Shown: piece after piece, positions 50,163 to 59,672 of the stretch
Layout: every line of letters begins with the position of its first letter
How positions within the stretch are numbered: the stretch's first letter is position 1
Source: Chloroflexi bacterium HGW-Chloroflexi-4
Lineage (GTDB): Bacteria > Chloroflexota > Anaerolineae > Anaerolineales > Anaerolineaceae
Direction of reading: 5' to 3'
DNA length: 64,000 nucleotides
NCBI GenBank assembly: GCA_002840715.1
Contig: PHBW01000004.1
Span: forward strand, 83,701-147,700
The notes under the pieces: model-generated
What the model was told of the DNA's origin: nothing
Databases searched by the model: none
What the model saw: only the letters and a program-made list of their open reading frames with translations
Made by a program: the position numbers and the translations under genes

Positions 50163-50873
50163 ATGTACCTAGGTGGTTACGGATTATATCTTCTCTTCAG
50201 TTTGCCTGCCCTGCTGTTAGGCTTATGGGCACAGGCAAAGGTCAAGGGGGCTTTCAATAAATATTCAAAGGTCGGCACGACCACCGGTCTGACCGGTGCG
50301 GAAGTGGCGCGGCGTATGCTAGACAGCAACGGATTGCATTCTGTGCAAATCGAAGAAGTTGGCGGCAACTTGAGCGATCATTATGACCCCTCCAAAAAAG
50401 TGCTGCGTTTGAGCACGGGGGTTTACCGCAGCCCAAGTGTGGCGTCTGCCGGTGTGGCAGCCCACGAGTGCGGTCATGCCATCCAGGATCTCGAGCATTA
50501 CGGTCCGTTGAAGATCAGAAGCTTTATGGTACCCTCCGTGCAAATAGGAAGCTGGCTGGGACCGATCATCTTTATGGTGGGCCTGTTTATGTCCTCCTCA
50601 ATGGGCACCACACTTGCATGGGCAGGTCTGGCACTGTTCACACTGACTGCCGTATTTTCACTGATCACCCTTCCGGTGGAACTGGATGCCAGTAACCGGG
50701 CAAAAGCCTGGCTGGCCGGCTCAGGGATCATTTATTCAAGCGAAAATGAAGGCGTCAGTAAAGTGTTGGATGCCGCTGCCTGGACGTATGTGGCGGGTGC
50801 TCTGCAAGCCGTCACCACAGTGCTGTATTATGCGTTTTTGTTGACTGGAAGGTCTTCTTCGAGCAGAGATTAA
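50163..50873 (+). CDS. Membrane zinc metallopeptidase (YugP type, Zn_peptidase_2)
   Basis: 236 aa. N-terminal membrane segment, TGLTGAEVARRMLDSNGL, SVASAGVAAHECGHAIQD with the HExxH-type motif HECGH, then two to three further membrane segments and a C-terminal AWTYVAGALQA. A common family of unknown substrate. Ribosome binding site AAGGAG before ATG. Confidence 0.88.
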   Translation: MYLGGYGLYLLFSLPALLLGLWAQAKVKGAFNKYSKVGTTTGLTGAEVARRMLDSNGLHSVQIEEVGGNLSDHYDPSKKVLRLSTGVYRSPSVASAGVAAHECGHAIQDLEHYGPLKIRSFMVPSVQIGSWLGPIIFMVGLFMSSSMGTTLAWAGLALFTLTAVFSLITLPVELDASNRAKAWLAGSGIIYSSENEGVSKVLDAAAWTYVAGALQAVTTVLYYAFLLTGRSSSSRD

Positions 50874-50924
50874 TAAGTGATAGTCTATCAGCCAACACTT
50901 ATATGAGAGTATGTTTAACCCCAG

Positions 50925-50958
50925 ATACCGGGAATCTTAAAGCCAAGATTCCCGGTAT
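50925..50958. terminator. Stem-loop 1 of 3 between convergent genes
   Basis: Perfect 14-bp stem ATACCGGGAATCTT / AAGATTCCCGGTAT with a 6-base loop. Likely terminator of the Zn peptidase gene; TCTTAT follows. Confidence 0.75.
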
Positions 50959-50983
50959 TCTTATGAATCTACTCCAAATAGCA

Positions 50984-51016
50984 AAAGACCGAATTCCTTT
51001 TCAGAATTCGGTCTTT
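50984..51016. terminator. Stem-loop 2 of 3 between convergent genes
   Basis: Perfect 13-bp stem AAAGACCGAATTC / GAATTCGGTCTTT with a 7-base loop. A/T ends on both sides make it usable in either direction. Confidence 0.75.
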
Positions 51017-51055
51017 GATTAATCACAGACAACCGGAATATTTATATCAGTGCAA

Positions 51056-51087
51056 GAATCGGAAATCCAAAAACAGATTTCCGATTC
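51056..51087. terminator. Stem-loop 3 of 3, immediately after mreB
   Basis: Perfect 12-bp stem GAATCGGAAATC / GATTTCCGATTC with an 8-base loop, six bases past the mreB stop. Probably part of the mreB terminator. Confidence 0.75.
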
Positions 51088-51093
51088 TATTTA

Positions 51094-52101
51094 TTAGCTG
51101 GAAGCGAGGCTGCGCTTGAGCAGGTCTTTCATTTCCAAGGCTTTGACGGCGCCTTCAACGGTGCAAGTCAGCGGATTATCGACCATGTAAACCGGAATGC
51201 CAATGGCGCGGGTCAGGAACTTATCCACGCCGCGCAGGAGCGACCCGCCGCCGCACATGGCGGCACCACGGTCAATGATATCCGAGACGAGCTCAGGCGG
51301 CGTACGTTCGAGCACTTTCTTGATGATCTTGACCAATTCGGTCAGGGGTTCCTGAACGGCTTCAACGATATCATCCGTAGTCAGAACCACCGGTCTGGGC
51401 AGACTGGTGACCTGATCCTGCCCCTGTACTTCCAGGGAAAGCTGCTGATCTTGTGGCGTGGCAGCGCCGATAGTGATCTTGGCATGTTCCGCGGTGGGCA
51501 TGCCGATGATGACGCCAAAGCGCTTGCGCACATAATTAACGATGGCTTCATCGAGTTCCTGTCCGCCGGTGCGGGCTGCGTCGCCCGAAACGATGCCGTT
51601 CAAACTGATAATAGCGACCTGGTTGACCCCGCCTCCCAGGCTGATGACCATATTGCCTGAAGGTGTGCCAACCGGCAGGTCCACGCCGAGTGCAGCAGCC
51701 AGAGGCTGAGGCACCAGGTATACTTCGCGGCTGCCTGCGCCAATCCCTGCTTCATGGACGGCTCTGCCCTCCACGCTGGTGACGCCATAAGGCACGGTGA
51801 TCATCATGCGCGGACGAAACAAACGCATCGGTCCGCACACTTTTTTGGTCAGGTATTTCAACAACGTTTCGGTAACTTCATATTCCGCGATCACCCCGTG
51901 GCGCAACGGACGAACCACTTCGATGCTGTCAGGAACTCGGCCTTCCATGTTTTTTGCTGCTTGTCCCCATTCAACCATCTTGTCTTCATCGACGATGATG
52001 GCAACCATGGTAGGTTCCTGCAAAAGGATTTGAGTTCCCTCTGCAAATATTGTATTGGTTGTCCCCAGGTCGATGCCCAGGTCCCTTGTTATGCCTGCCA
52101 T
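51094..52101 (-). CDS. mreB: Rod-shape actin homologue MreB
   Basis: 335 aa. Phosphate-1 motif GIDLGTTNT, VRPLRHGVIAEYEVTETLLKYL, PYGVTSVEGRAVHEAG, phosphate-2 region ISLGGGVNQVAIISL, and MCGGGSLLRGVDKFL. Forms the filament that guides wall synthesis. It stands alone here; mreC/mreD are not adjacent. Confidence 0.95.
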   Translation of the reverse strand: MAGITRDLGIDLGTTNTIFAEGTQILLQEPTMVAIIVDEDKMVEWGQAAKNMEGRVPDSIEVVRPLRHGVIAEYEVTETLLKYLTKKVCGPMRLFRPRMMITVPYGVTSVEGRAVHEAGIGAGSREVYLVPQPLAAALGVDLPVGTPSGNMVISLGGGVNQVAIISLNGIVSGDAARTGGQELDEAIVNYVRKRFGVIIGMPTAEHAKITIGAATPQDQQLSLEVQGQDQVTSLPRPVVLTTDDIVEAVQEPLTELVKIIKKVLERTPPELVSDIIDRGAAMCGGGSLLRGVDKFLTRAIGIPVYMVDNPLTCTVEGAVKALEMKDLLKRSLASS

Positions 52102-52134
52102 ATTTTCGGTTTCCTTAATGTTTTTTTGAAAATG

Positions 52135-52160
52135 CTTTTGGCAATCAAGAATGCCAAAAG
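52135..52160 (-). terminator. Stem-loop between ruvA and mreB
   Basis: 9-bp inverted repeat CTTTTGGCA / TGCCAAAAG, 8-base loop, followed on the reverse strand by CATTTTC. Possible weak terminator of the yebC-ruvA unit. Confidence 0.45.
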
Positions 52161-52263
52161 TCCATCCAATTTACTATTTAGTCAAGCAGTGCTTCACTTG
52201 ACACTTTATTTTACTTCATAAAAATGCAATTATTTGCTGTTTAGTTTTATGAACCTAATTGGA

Positions 52264-52836
52264 TCAGGAAAAATATTGTAGCGCCAGTCGAATTCTTGAT
52301 TCGATATCCTCAGGAGCGTTCTTGGGGATCATCTGCAAGGCGGTTTGAGCTTCAACCACGCTGTATCCGAGGCTGGTCAAAGCGGCAATCACATCGCTAT
52401 CCACATCGCGGAGGATTGAAAGCGGTGATCCAGAACCCTTTTTGACTTTTCCCTGAAGCTGAAGGATGATGCTCTGAGCAGTTTTCTTGCCGACCCCAGA
52501 AACCCGGCTGAAGATATCGGGCTGTTCCTGGATGACCGCATTGGAGACTATTTCGAGAGACAATGTTGAAAGGATGGCTAGCGCCGTTCGCGGACCCACT
52601 CCGTTGGCGCTCAATAACAGTACGAACATTTCACGTTCTTCAATGGAGTCAAACCCAAAGAGTGTCAAAGAATCCTCTTTGACCACCAAATAGGTAAAGA
52701 GCGCAATCACATGGTGCAATTCTGCATCGCGGCTGACATTGGACGGGACGAAGACTCTGAAGCCAATGCCTGAGACGGTGACGACAATACTGTCTTCCAG
52801 GATTTGTGTGACATTACCCTCAATGGATGCGATCAT
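52264..52836 (-). CDS. ruvA: Holliday junction DNA helicase subunit RuvA
   Basis: 190 aa from ATG 52836 (AGAGGG upstream); an in-frame start at 52899 lies inside the previous gene. MIASIEGNVTQI, LTLFGFDSIEEREMFVLLLSANGVGPRTALAIL, VSGVGKKTAQSIILQLQGK (HhH motifs), and the C-terminal domain III. ruvB is not in the window. Confidence 0.95.
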   Translation of the reverse strand: MIASIEGNVTQILEDSIVVTVSGIGFRVFVPSNVSRDAELHHVIALFTYLVVKEDSLTLFGFDSIEEREMFVLLLSANGVGPRTALAILSTLSLEIVSNAVIQEQPDIFSRVSGVGKKTAQSIILQLQGKVKKGSGSPLSILRDVDSDVIAALTSLGYSVVEAQTALQMIPKNAPEDIESRIRLALQYFS

Positions 52837-52849
52837 AATAGCCCTCTCA

Positions 52850-53647
52850 CTACTCTTTATGCTGCCAGGCGATTTCATATAAAACGATGGATGAAGCAAC
52901 GGCTAGATTGAGTGAATCAGCATTCCCTGCCATGGGAATGGACACCACATCATTACAAATAGCTGCCAACGCTTCAGGCAAACCTTCACGCTCACTGCCC
53001 ATCAGCAAAATGCCATTTTTTGGATATTGATACTGCCGGTAATCCGTTTTCGCAGAATCCGCTGTACCGGTCACCAATATGTTATTCTTCTTCACCCAAT
53101 CCATAAAGGTTTGTGAAGTTGATTTAATGATTTTTTTTGAAAAGACAGAACCCATACTGGCACGGATGGCTGACGGGTCAAAAGGATCGGTACAGTGATC
53201 CAGGAGTATCACTCCCTCGCCGCCCATGCCATCAAGAGTGCGCAGGATGGTGCCCAAATTGCCGGGATCAGCGATCTGGTAAAGTGCAATCCAGATGCCG
53301 GGTAAGGGTGGAGTGTTTAAATCCAGTTCAGTCCATTTTTGTTGAGCGACAGCAGCCACACCCTGCGGCCCGTCTTTGCCAGAGATGGACTCAAATACTT
53401 CTTTGCTGACCTCCATGATCGCAACACCCTTGCATTCGGCTTCTTCCACAACTTCAACCGCTTTGGCACTGCCGATCAAATCGCGCGAGACAATCAATTG
53501 GGTGATCCATTCGCCTGCATTCAGAGCCTCAATGACGATGCGAACACCCTCGAGAAAGAAAAAGTTGCTTTCTGCGCGATACTTTCTGTCTTTGAGTTTT
53601 CGGATCAGTTTAATTTGTGGATTGGAAGTGCTGTTAATCATGTCCAT
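52850..53647 (-). CDS. TrmH/SpoU-family RNA 2'-O-methyltransferase
   Basis: 265 aa from ATG 53647, one base after the ruvC stop (ATG 53641 also possible). N-terminal substrate-binding domain (NPQIKLIRKLKDRKYRAESN, FFLEGVRIV) and SPOUT domain with knot motifs YQIADPGNLGTILRTLDGMG, LMGSEREGLPEAL and IPMAGNADSLNLAVASSIVLYE. Probably an rRNA or tRNA methyltransferase; target base unknown. Confidence 0.92.
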   Translation of the reverse strand: MDMINSTSNPQIKLIRKLKDRKYRAESNFFFLEGVRIVIEALNAGEWITQLIVSRDLIGSAKAVEVVEEAECKGVAIMEVSKEVFESISGKDGPQGVAAVAQQKWTELDLNTPPLPGIWIALYQIADPGNLGTILRTLDGMGGEGVILLDHCTDPFDPSAIRASMGSVFSKKIIKSTSQTFMDWVKKNNILVTGTADSAKTDYRQYQYPKNGILLMGSEREGLPEALAAICNDVVSIPMAGNADSLNLAVASSIVLYEIAWQHKE

Positions 53648-53648
53648 A

Positions 53649-54143
53649 TTATTGGGCCAATCTCTTTTTATAGCCGATTGAATGCAAATGGCAGATGGCA
53701 ATTGCCAGTGCGTCTGCAGCATCATCAGGTTTGGGAAGCTCATTTAAGGCAAGCATGGTTTGAACCATGACCTGCACCTGCTTTTTTTCAGCCGCACCAT
53801 ATCCGGTGACAGCCATTTTTACTTCCTGCGGTGAGTATTCTGCAATCTCAACTCCGGCTTCAGCCATTGCTAAAAGTATGACTCCCCTGGCTTGCCCGAC
53901 TGCCAGAGCGGTGGTGACGTTCTTCTGGAAAAACAATTTCTCCACCGCGCCTGTTTGAGGACGGTGGAGATTGATTATTTCGCTCATTTCTTTGAAGATG
54001 ATTTGCAAACGTTTTTCAGCGGATTCTGAATGATTGGTCTTAATGACACCATATTTCAAAGCGCGTAAAAAACCAGTTTCATCTTCTTCAACGATCGCAT
54101 ATCCGGTCGTTTCAGTGCCAGGATCCACTCCCAATGCCAGCAT
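53649..54143 (-). CDS. ruvC: Holliday junction resolvase RuvC
   Basis: 164 aa. Catalytic acids in LALGVDPGTETTGYAIVEED, the Glu in GAVEKLFFQKNVTTAL, and DDAADALAIAICH. Lies between yebC and trmH; ruvA follows, giving yebC-ruvC-trmH-ruvA. Confidence 0.96.
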   Translation of the reverse strand: MLALGVDPGTETTGYAIVEEDETGFLRALKYGVIKTNHSESAEKRLQIIFKEMSEIINLHRPQTGAVEKLFFQKNVTTALAVGQARGVILLAMAEAGVEIAEYSPQEVKMAVTGYGAAEKKQVQVMVQTMLALNELPKPDDAADALAIAICHLHSIGYKKRLAQ

Positions 54144-54148
54144 CGGGA

Positions 54149-54904
54149 TTACTCGGATTCGAGAGCCGCCATAGCTGCTTCTGAAATCTTGAGGTTTGAA
54201 TAGACGTTCTGAACGTCATCCAGCTCTTCAAGGTTTTCAATGGTGCGAACCACCTGAAGGGTATCTTCAACGCCCAATTCCATCTCATTGGTGGGGATCA
54301 TGCTTAGCCCGGCATCATTAGGCATTATGTTGGCTGCCCTAAAACGGTCACTTAGGGTTTTAAATGATTCAACCGGAGCTATGACGGTGATTTCGCCATC
54401 GTCTTCATTGACATCATCCGCGCCGCCTTCAACAGCCAGCTCAAAAACTTTTTCAAAATCGTATTTACTGGCATCAAAGGTGTAAGTGGCTGCTCGTTTG
54501 AACTGCCAGGCTACTGAACCCAACTCGCCCATGTTACCGCCAGATCGTGTTAATAGATGTCTAACTTCAGCAACTGTGCGATTTCGATTTTCGGTGACAC
54601 ATTCGATGATGACGGCAATGCCATTAGGTGCATAACCTTCGTAGGTCACTTCTTCGTAAACTTCACCTTCTTTACCTTCTCCTGCAGCACGCTTGAGGGC
54701 GCGATCAATATTATCTTTGGGCATACTTTGTGCGCGAGCTTTATCGATGGCCAACCGCAATCTAAAGTTTGAATCTGGATCAGCTCCACCTTCGCGTGCT
54801 GACATAACGATTTCTCTGGTCAGCCTGGTAAATATCTGACCGCGTTTGGCATCGGTTGCGCCTTTTTTACGTTTAATGGTAGCCCATTTAGAATGCCCTG
54901 ACAT
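54149..54904 (-). CDS. yebC: YebC/PmpR-family protein
   Basis: 251 aa. MSGHSKWATIKRKKGATDAKRG, EGGADPDSNFRLRLAIDKAR, TRSGGNMGELGSVAWQF. Members of the family act as a transcriptional regulator or as a translation factor that relieves ribosome stalling at polyproline. The Pro-rich wall proteins nearby are noted, but no link is shown. Confidence 0.95.
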   Translation of the reverse strand: MSGHSKWATIKRKKGATDAKRGQIFTRLTREIVMSAREGGADPDSNFRLRLAIDKARAQSMPKDNIDRALKRAAGEGKEGEVYEEVTYEGYAPNGIAVIIECVTENRNRTVAEVRHLLTRSGGNMGELGSVAWQFKRAATYTFDASKYDFEKVFELAVEGGADDVNEDDGEITVIAPVESFKTLSDRFRAANIMPNDAGLSMIPTNEMELGVEDTLQVVRTIENLEELDDVQNVYSNLKISEAAMAALESE

Positions 54905-54993
54905 ATAGATATTCTCCTCAAGAGACGTAATTTTGGATTTTCATGGATTATACCATGCAATAAAAAACGATATTAATCCATTGCTGACTTCAA

Positions 54994-55737
54994 TTATCGA
55001 TAGGGGCGAGCTACTAAAATTAATCGATGTGTGTTGGATTTTTCAGGCCAGCAAGTAACAAGTGTCAAGCGCATGTCGTCTGTTTTGCCAAGCCAGGTGG
55101 CATTGGCCAGCTTAACATCCACAGGTTGGCCGCGTTCAAGCAGGATCATCTTATTGGCAATGACAAAAGAATATTTCCTGCCCTTGGCGTAGATATAAAC
55201 GAGATCACCAGATTCCAAATCAATCAGTTTGCCAAAAACCTTGCCAAATTCATTGTGGTGGCCATTAATCACCGTATTGCCATTGGATCCCAAGAGAGCA
55301 GAATTAGGATGCCAGGCAGCCGAGAATTCTGAGGGCGGAATCCATTGGCCAAAGGTCTCACCTTCCACATCCGTGAAGTTGAACTCGGCGATTGCAATTG
55401 GTGCCACCAAACCAATCGAAGGAATTTCAATTTTGTCTGGGATGAGAGGAATTTCGAGTGCTTTTAATATCTCGGGGTGCACGAGATAATTAGTATTTTC
55501 AAGGCTGTTTTTTGTGTAAATGTTTTCTTTAACCGGTATAACGACGTCGACGGTTCCAATCTCTCCAGTTTCTGTAATTTCAGGCTTTATCCGTTCGACA
55601 TACCGAAAGGCACCAGTGATTTCAGGGGGATCACTTTTAAAAAACGTGATTAAGTTGCCAGTCAACCCTGCTCCAATCAGCAGAATCCCTAGTCCGATAT
55701 AGAATACGTGCTTCTTAGCCTTGAGTTTTTCAAGCAT
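54994..55737 (-). CDS. Sortase
   Basis: 247 aa from ATG 55737 (ATG 55755 also possible). N-terminal membrane anchor, then the sortase barrel with GNTVINGHHNEFGKVF (catalytic His), LTLVTCWPEK (catalytic Cys in TLxTC) and HRLILVARP (Arg). A transpeptidase that attaches surface proteins to the wall. The two genes upstream encode proteins with IPVTG tails, its likely substrates. A 55757-55787 hairpin (CTCGGGCG / CGCCCGAG) precedes it. Confidence 0.9.
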   Translation of the reverse strand: MLEKLKAKKHVFYIGLGILLIGAGLTGNLITFFKSDPPEITGAFRYVERIKPEITETGEIGTVDVVIPVKENIYTKNSLENTNYLVHPEILKALEIPLIPDKIEIPSIGLVAPIAIAEFNFTDVEGETFGQWIPPSEFSAAWHPNSALLGSNGNTVINGHHNEFGKVFGKLIDLESGDLVYIYAKGRKYSFVIANKMILLERGQPVDVKLANATWLGKTDDMRLTLVTCWPEKSNTHRLILVARPYR

Positions 55738-55810
55738 AATTGGAGTATATACCATTCTCGGGCGCGATTCTAGGAAACACGCCCGAGATTCATAATTAAT
55801 CAGGATCTAT

Positions 55811-57091
55811 TTATCTTTCTTTTTTACCAAAACCTTGTAGAACCAATCCAAGGCCGATAAATCCAAAACCGAAATTCATCATAATTTTTGATGCATTATT
55901 GAAGCCGTTTTCTTTCAAATCCATGCCGGTGACGGGGATGATCAATTGCTGGTCACCACCAGTTACTGGAATCGGTAAAGTTGGAACTATGGTCGGGGTC
56001 GGCGTTTCAGTCGGTGTATTGGTAATGGTTGGTGTGTTGGTCGCCGTTGACGTATTGGTGACAGTCGGTGTATTGGTTGGCGTGTTGGTAATGGTTGGTG
56101 TGTTGGTAATGGTTGGCGTGTTGGTATTAGTCGGCGTATTTGTAATGGTCGGGGTATTGGTCACCGTTGGTGTAAAAGTATTTGTCGGTGTATTGGTGAT
56201 TGTGGGCGTAGCCGACGGTGTTAATGTGCCGGTTGGAGTATTAGTCGGTGTATTGGTGATGGTTGGTGTATTGGTTATGGTAGGTGTATTGGTAATAGTC
56301 GAAGTTACAGTTGGTGTATTGGTAGTTGTCGGCGTATTGGTCGGGGTTTCCGGCGTGTTTGTAGGGGTATTGGTCGGCGTTTCCGGTGTGTTTGTTGGCG
56401 TATTGGTCGGAGTTACCGGTGTGATTGTAGGCGTATTTGTTGGAGTTTCCGGTGTGTTGGTAAGTATGTTGGTCGGCGTTTTGAGCGTGTTGGTAGGCGT
56501 ATTGGTCGGAGTTTCCGGTGTGTTGGTAGGTGTAATGGTCGGAGTTTCGGGCGTGTTGGTAGGTGTATTGGTCGGAGTTTCGGGCGTGTTGGTAGGCGTG
56601 TTAGTAGGCGTAACCGGCGTGTTAGTTGGGGTATTCGTGGGAGTTACAGGAGTATTTGTTTTTGTGGGTGTTTGGGTTGGGCAAATAGTGCCAAGGTTTA
56701 TTGAACCTGAATTATTTCTTTCATAATTATCAACATCCCATCTTGAACGAATCGTTAATGTTATGGTTCCTGTAACAGCACCATCCACTATTTCTGTGCC
56801 CGTGACATTGCCATAAGCTGGAACTTCCGTTCCAAGACCAATCCCAGAAATATCATTCCGATTAATGCTAATTATGTATGCTTTATATCGATAATCATTT
56901 GAAACTTTCCATATAACTTTTCTTGTTCCATTGTTTAAACATTCTGAAATACCAGTGACGCTATTTGAGTGGGCGGATACCACCTTGGCCGGAAACGCAT
57001 TAATTGCAAGAGAAGCAATAATTAGAGCAATGCCAAATATGTAAGAAATCTTGGCTAACCACCCTGAGTGTAATATTTTCAATATTTTCAT
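55811..57091 (-). CDS. Wall-anchored Thr/Pro-repeat surface protein 1
   Basis: 426 aa from ATG 57091 (AAGGA eight bases upstream). Signal peptide, a small N-terminal domain (about 35-130), then roughly 240 residues of TNTPT-type repeats, and a C-terminal sorting signal: two IPVTG motifs 12 residues apart ([20 protein letters not shown]), a hydrophobic segment and a KKER tail. The DNA repeats make the region a likely hotspot for length change. The stalk probably lifts the N-terminal domain away from the wall. Function of the head domain unknown. Confidence 0.85.
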   Translation of the reverse strand: MKILKILHSGWLAKISYIFGIALIIASLAINAFPAKVVSAHSNSVTGISECLNNGTRKVIWKVSNDYRYKAYIISINRNDISGIGLGTEVPAYGNVTGTEIVDGAVTGTITLTIRSRWDVDNYERNNSGSINLGTICPTQTPTKTNTPVTPTNTPTNTPVTPTNTPTNTPETPTNTPTNTPETPTITPTNTPETPTNTPTNTLKTPTNILTNTPETPTNTPTITPVTPTNTPTNTPETPTNTPTNTPETPTNTPTTTNTPTVTSTITNTPTITNTPTITNTPTNTPTGTLTPSATPTITNTPTNTFTPTVTNTPTITNTPTNTNTPTITNTPTITNTPTNTPTVTNTSTATNTPTITNTPTETPTPTIVPTLPIPVTGGDQQLIIPVTGMDLKENGFNNASKIMMNFGFGFIGLGLVLQGFGKKER

Positions 57092-57100
57092 ATTAAGCAT

Positions 57101-57464
57101 CCTTTATAAAAAACAATTACTTTTACATTACTAAATCGTTATTTTGATTATAACTACTTATTTACACAAATTACGTGATCTAGAGTAAATTTTTTTCATT
57201 TTAGTACATTATTTTTGATTTTTTTTACGCATTTTTTATACAACCCGCAACGATAATACTAAGGCAATTTAAAACATATCCATTTGTTAAATAAATAATT
57301 ACAAAATTTTCATTCAAAAAGGCATCATAATTATTTATCCCTGCTCTTATTCTCTACGCTTAAAAGCGGATTCTTTCATTTCTAATCACATATCTTTAAC
57401 TGAAAAACACGAGTGCAATTTCAGAATTATGCACTCGTGTTTCTTAATTCATTCTTATTAGAAA
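57101..57464. other. AT-rich intergenic region with terminator
   Basis: No gene seen. A 13-bp stem AAACACGAGTGCA / TGCACTCGTGTTT (57405-57417 and 57430-57442), followed on the reverse strand by TTTTT, is the intrinsic terminator of surface protein 2. The rest is AT-rich and should contain the promoter of surface protein 1, which I cannot fix. Confidence 0.75.
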
Positions 57465-58682
57465 TTATTTCTTCTTTCCAAAACCTTGCAAAAGCAAACC
57501 CAGGCCAATAAATCCGAATCCGAAATTCAACATAATCTTTGAAGATTTATTGAATCCATTGTCCATCAGATCCATGCCAGTGACAGGGATAATGAGTTGT
57601 TGATCTCCGCCAGTAACGGGAATAGGCAGTGTCGGCACGATCGTTGGTGAAGGTGTATTGGTAGGCACTTCTGTATTAGAGACGGTAAAGACTTGTGTAC
57701 TAGTCACAGTTGAAGTTGAAGTTGATGTTGAAGTCGCAGTAAATGTTGCTGTGGGCGGTGGTGTGTTGGTCACAGTAGGTGTTGCTGCCTCAGTGGGCGA
57801 ATTGGTCACTGTAGCCGTATTAGTCGGTGTATTAGTCACGGTTGGTGTGTTTGTTACCGTGGGTGTTGCTGAAGTTGTCAACGTTCCGGTGGGTGTGATG
57901 GTTGGGGTGTTCGTGATCGTTGGCGTGGAGGTCTCTGTGGGTGTGTTTGTTACCGTCGGTGTACTGGTTGAGGTTTGAGTACCCGTTGTGGTCGCAGTGG
58001 GCGTATTAGAAATGGTGGGAGTATTTGTCAAAGTTGACGTGTTGGTTGGTGTGTTTGTTATAGCTGTAGCAGTCTCGGTCGGAGTGATAGCAACTGTAGA
58101 CGTGTTAGTAACGGTAGGAACAATGGTTGACGTGGCAGTTGCAGTGTAGGTGGGTGGGTTGGTTGCAGTGGAAGTGACCATATTTGTTGGGGTGTTTGTT
58201 ACAGCTATTGTACTAGTAGGTGTTTGAGTATGTGGCGGAGTTGTTGTAAAAGTCAATGTTGAAGTGGGTGTTTCTGTAGATCCACAAATATAATCACCAC
58301 TGTAAACACCAGGATTGTCAAGAGTAACGTTAATTCCGCCTACTTCTACAGATGCTGATTCAATATCATAATGACCATTATTTTTGTAATCAAAAAAATG
58401 CCACGCATTTCCGCTGCGGCTGGTTGGAGGAATTGAACCATAGTTATAAGTCAACGTACCCGGGGTTTGGCCATCAGGTACATTTAGCAACACAAAATGG
58501 ACTTCTACTTGTTCATTTACGCAATAAATATGTGAGAGGTTCAGCTTATAGCCAATACCACTACTTGAACTTGCAAAAACCAAACTGGAAGGAAAAAGGT
58601 TAAAAACAACCGAAGATATAATTAATGATATTCCAATGATGTATGATATCTTTGACAACAACCTGGTACGATAATTTTTCAT
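57465..58682 (-). CDS. Wall-anchored Thr/Pro-repeat surface protein 2
   Basis: 405 aa from ATG 58682 (AGGA eight bases upstream). A paralogue of the previous protein: very similar signal peptide ([20 protein letters not shown]), a different head domain (about 40-140) with a single Cys near its start and another near its end, a more varied Thr/Val/Pro stalk, and an almost identical tandem-IPVTG tail ending GKKK. Probable sortase substrate. The head is not recognised. Confidence 0.85.
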   Translation of the reverse strand: MKNYRTRLLSKISYIIGISLIISSVVFNLFPSSLVFASSSSGIGYKLNLSHIYCVNEQVEVHFVLLNVPDGQTPGTLTYNYGSIPPTSRSGNAWHFFDYKNNGHYDIESASVEVGGINVTLDNPGVYSGDYICGSTETPTSTLTFTTTPPHTQTPTSTIAVTNTPTNMVTSTATNPPTYTATATSTIVPTVTNTSTVAITPTETATAITNTPTNTSTLTNTPTISNTPTATTTGTQTSTSTPTVTNTPTETSTPTITNTPTITPTGTLTTSATPTVTNTPTVTNTPTNTATVTNSPTEAATPTVTNTPPPTATFTATSTSTSTSTVTSTQVFTVSNTEVPTNTPSPTIVPTLPIPVTGGDQQLIIPVTGMDLMDNGFNKSSKIMLNFGFGFIGLGLLLQGFGKKK

Positions 58683-58841
58683 TTTTTCCATCCTGCTCTT
58701 ATCAACCACACCCGTGAAACATCAAACTGGAAATAAGGTAAAAGTGTGGCCTCGTTTCTTTTTTTACTAACTTTACCTTATTTATCTTATTACCAAATAA
58801 TAACAGATAATTGCCAGAAAAACAATACTCAATTTTCTAAA

Positions 58842-59603
58842 TCATGAATTTCGTACTGAGTTGCGTAAAAGCCCAATTCCTTCTATTTCAATTTCAACTT
58901 CGTCACCACCAACGAGTGGACCGACGCCGGCGGGTGTGCCGGTAAATATCAAATCGCCAGGCAAAAGAGTCATCACGGTTGATATATATGCCACGATCTG
59001 TGGGACTGTGAACACCATTTCTCGCGTGGATGCCATCTGCCTTAGTTCCGAATTTACGCGGCAAGTAATCAATGTATCTGAGGGATCCAAATCCGTTTCT
59101 ATCCATGGACCCACCGGACAAAAGGTGTCAAAGCTCTTGGCGCGGGTCCACTGTCCGTCTTTGTGCTGCAAGTCTCGAGCAGTGACATCATTACCAATGG
59201 TAAAACCAAACACATGGTTCAAAGATTGTTCAACGGGTATCCAACGGCCTTTTTTGCCGATGACGACGACCAGTTCCGCTTCATGTTCAACTTGTTCGCT
59301 TTGAACCGGCAGCACTATCTCACCGCGGTCTGGGAGGATGGCCGTCTGCGCCTTCAAAAAAATCAATGGGCTTTCTGGCACTTCTGCGCCCTGCTCTTTT
59401 GCGTGTTCTACGTAATTACGGCCTAAACAAATAATTTTGCCGGGTTCTACCGGAGGTAAAAGGGTGACATTATTTAATGAAAGAGTTGCTTCAAGCCTCC
59501 GATATTCACCAAAAATATCGCCCTCGACGACTCCAATTTGATCTTCGTTGATCCACCCCATGCGTATTGTTTTTTCTCTTGTGATGAATCTGGCGAATTT
59601 CAT
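58842..59603 (-). CDS. Fumarylacetoacetate hydrolase (FAH) family protein
   Basis: 253 aa from ATG 59603; a start at 59666 would add a poorly conserved leader. IICLGRNYVEHAKEQGAEVPESPLIF, the metal-site Glu pair in VEHEAELVVVIGK, FGFTIGNDVTARDLQ, KSFDTFCPVGPW and PGDLIFTGTPAGVGP are standard. Members include acylpyruvases, oxaloacetate decarboxylases and isomerases; the substrate cannot be told. Confidence 0.92.
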   Translation of the reverse strand: MKFARFITREKTIRMGWINEDQIGVVEGDIFGEYRRLEATLSLNNVTLLPPVEPGKIICLGRNYVEHAKEQGAEVPESPLIFLKAQTAILPDRGEIVLPVQSEQVEHEAELVVVIGKKGRWIPVEQSLNHVFGFTIGNDVTARDLQHKDGQWTRAKSFDTFCPVGPWIETDLDPSDTLITCRVNSELRQMASTREMVFTVPQIVAYISTVMTLLPGDLIFTGTPAGVGPLVGGDEVEIEIEGIGLLRNSVRNS

Positions 59604-59672
59604 AACTACCAACTTTCGTGTGCAAAATTTAATTCGTATTGAAAAACCAATAAAAATACGAAACAATAAATA

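Noticed and set aside
55990..56650. Regular short repeats that could suggest a CRISPR array
   Set aside because: The repeats are in-frame codons for TNTPT units with no unique spacers, and no cas gene is present.
55899..56726. 275-codon open frame on the + strand, rich in Val and Gly
   Set aside because: It is the antisense image of the Thr/Pro repeat of the wall protein; the reverse strand has the signal peptide, sorting signal and ribosome binding site.
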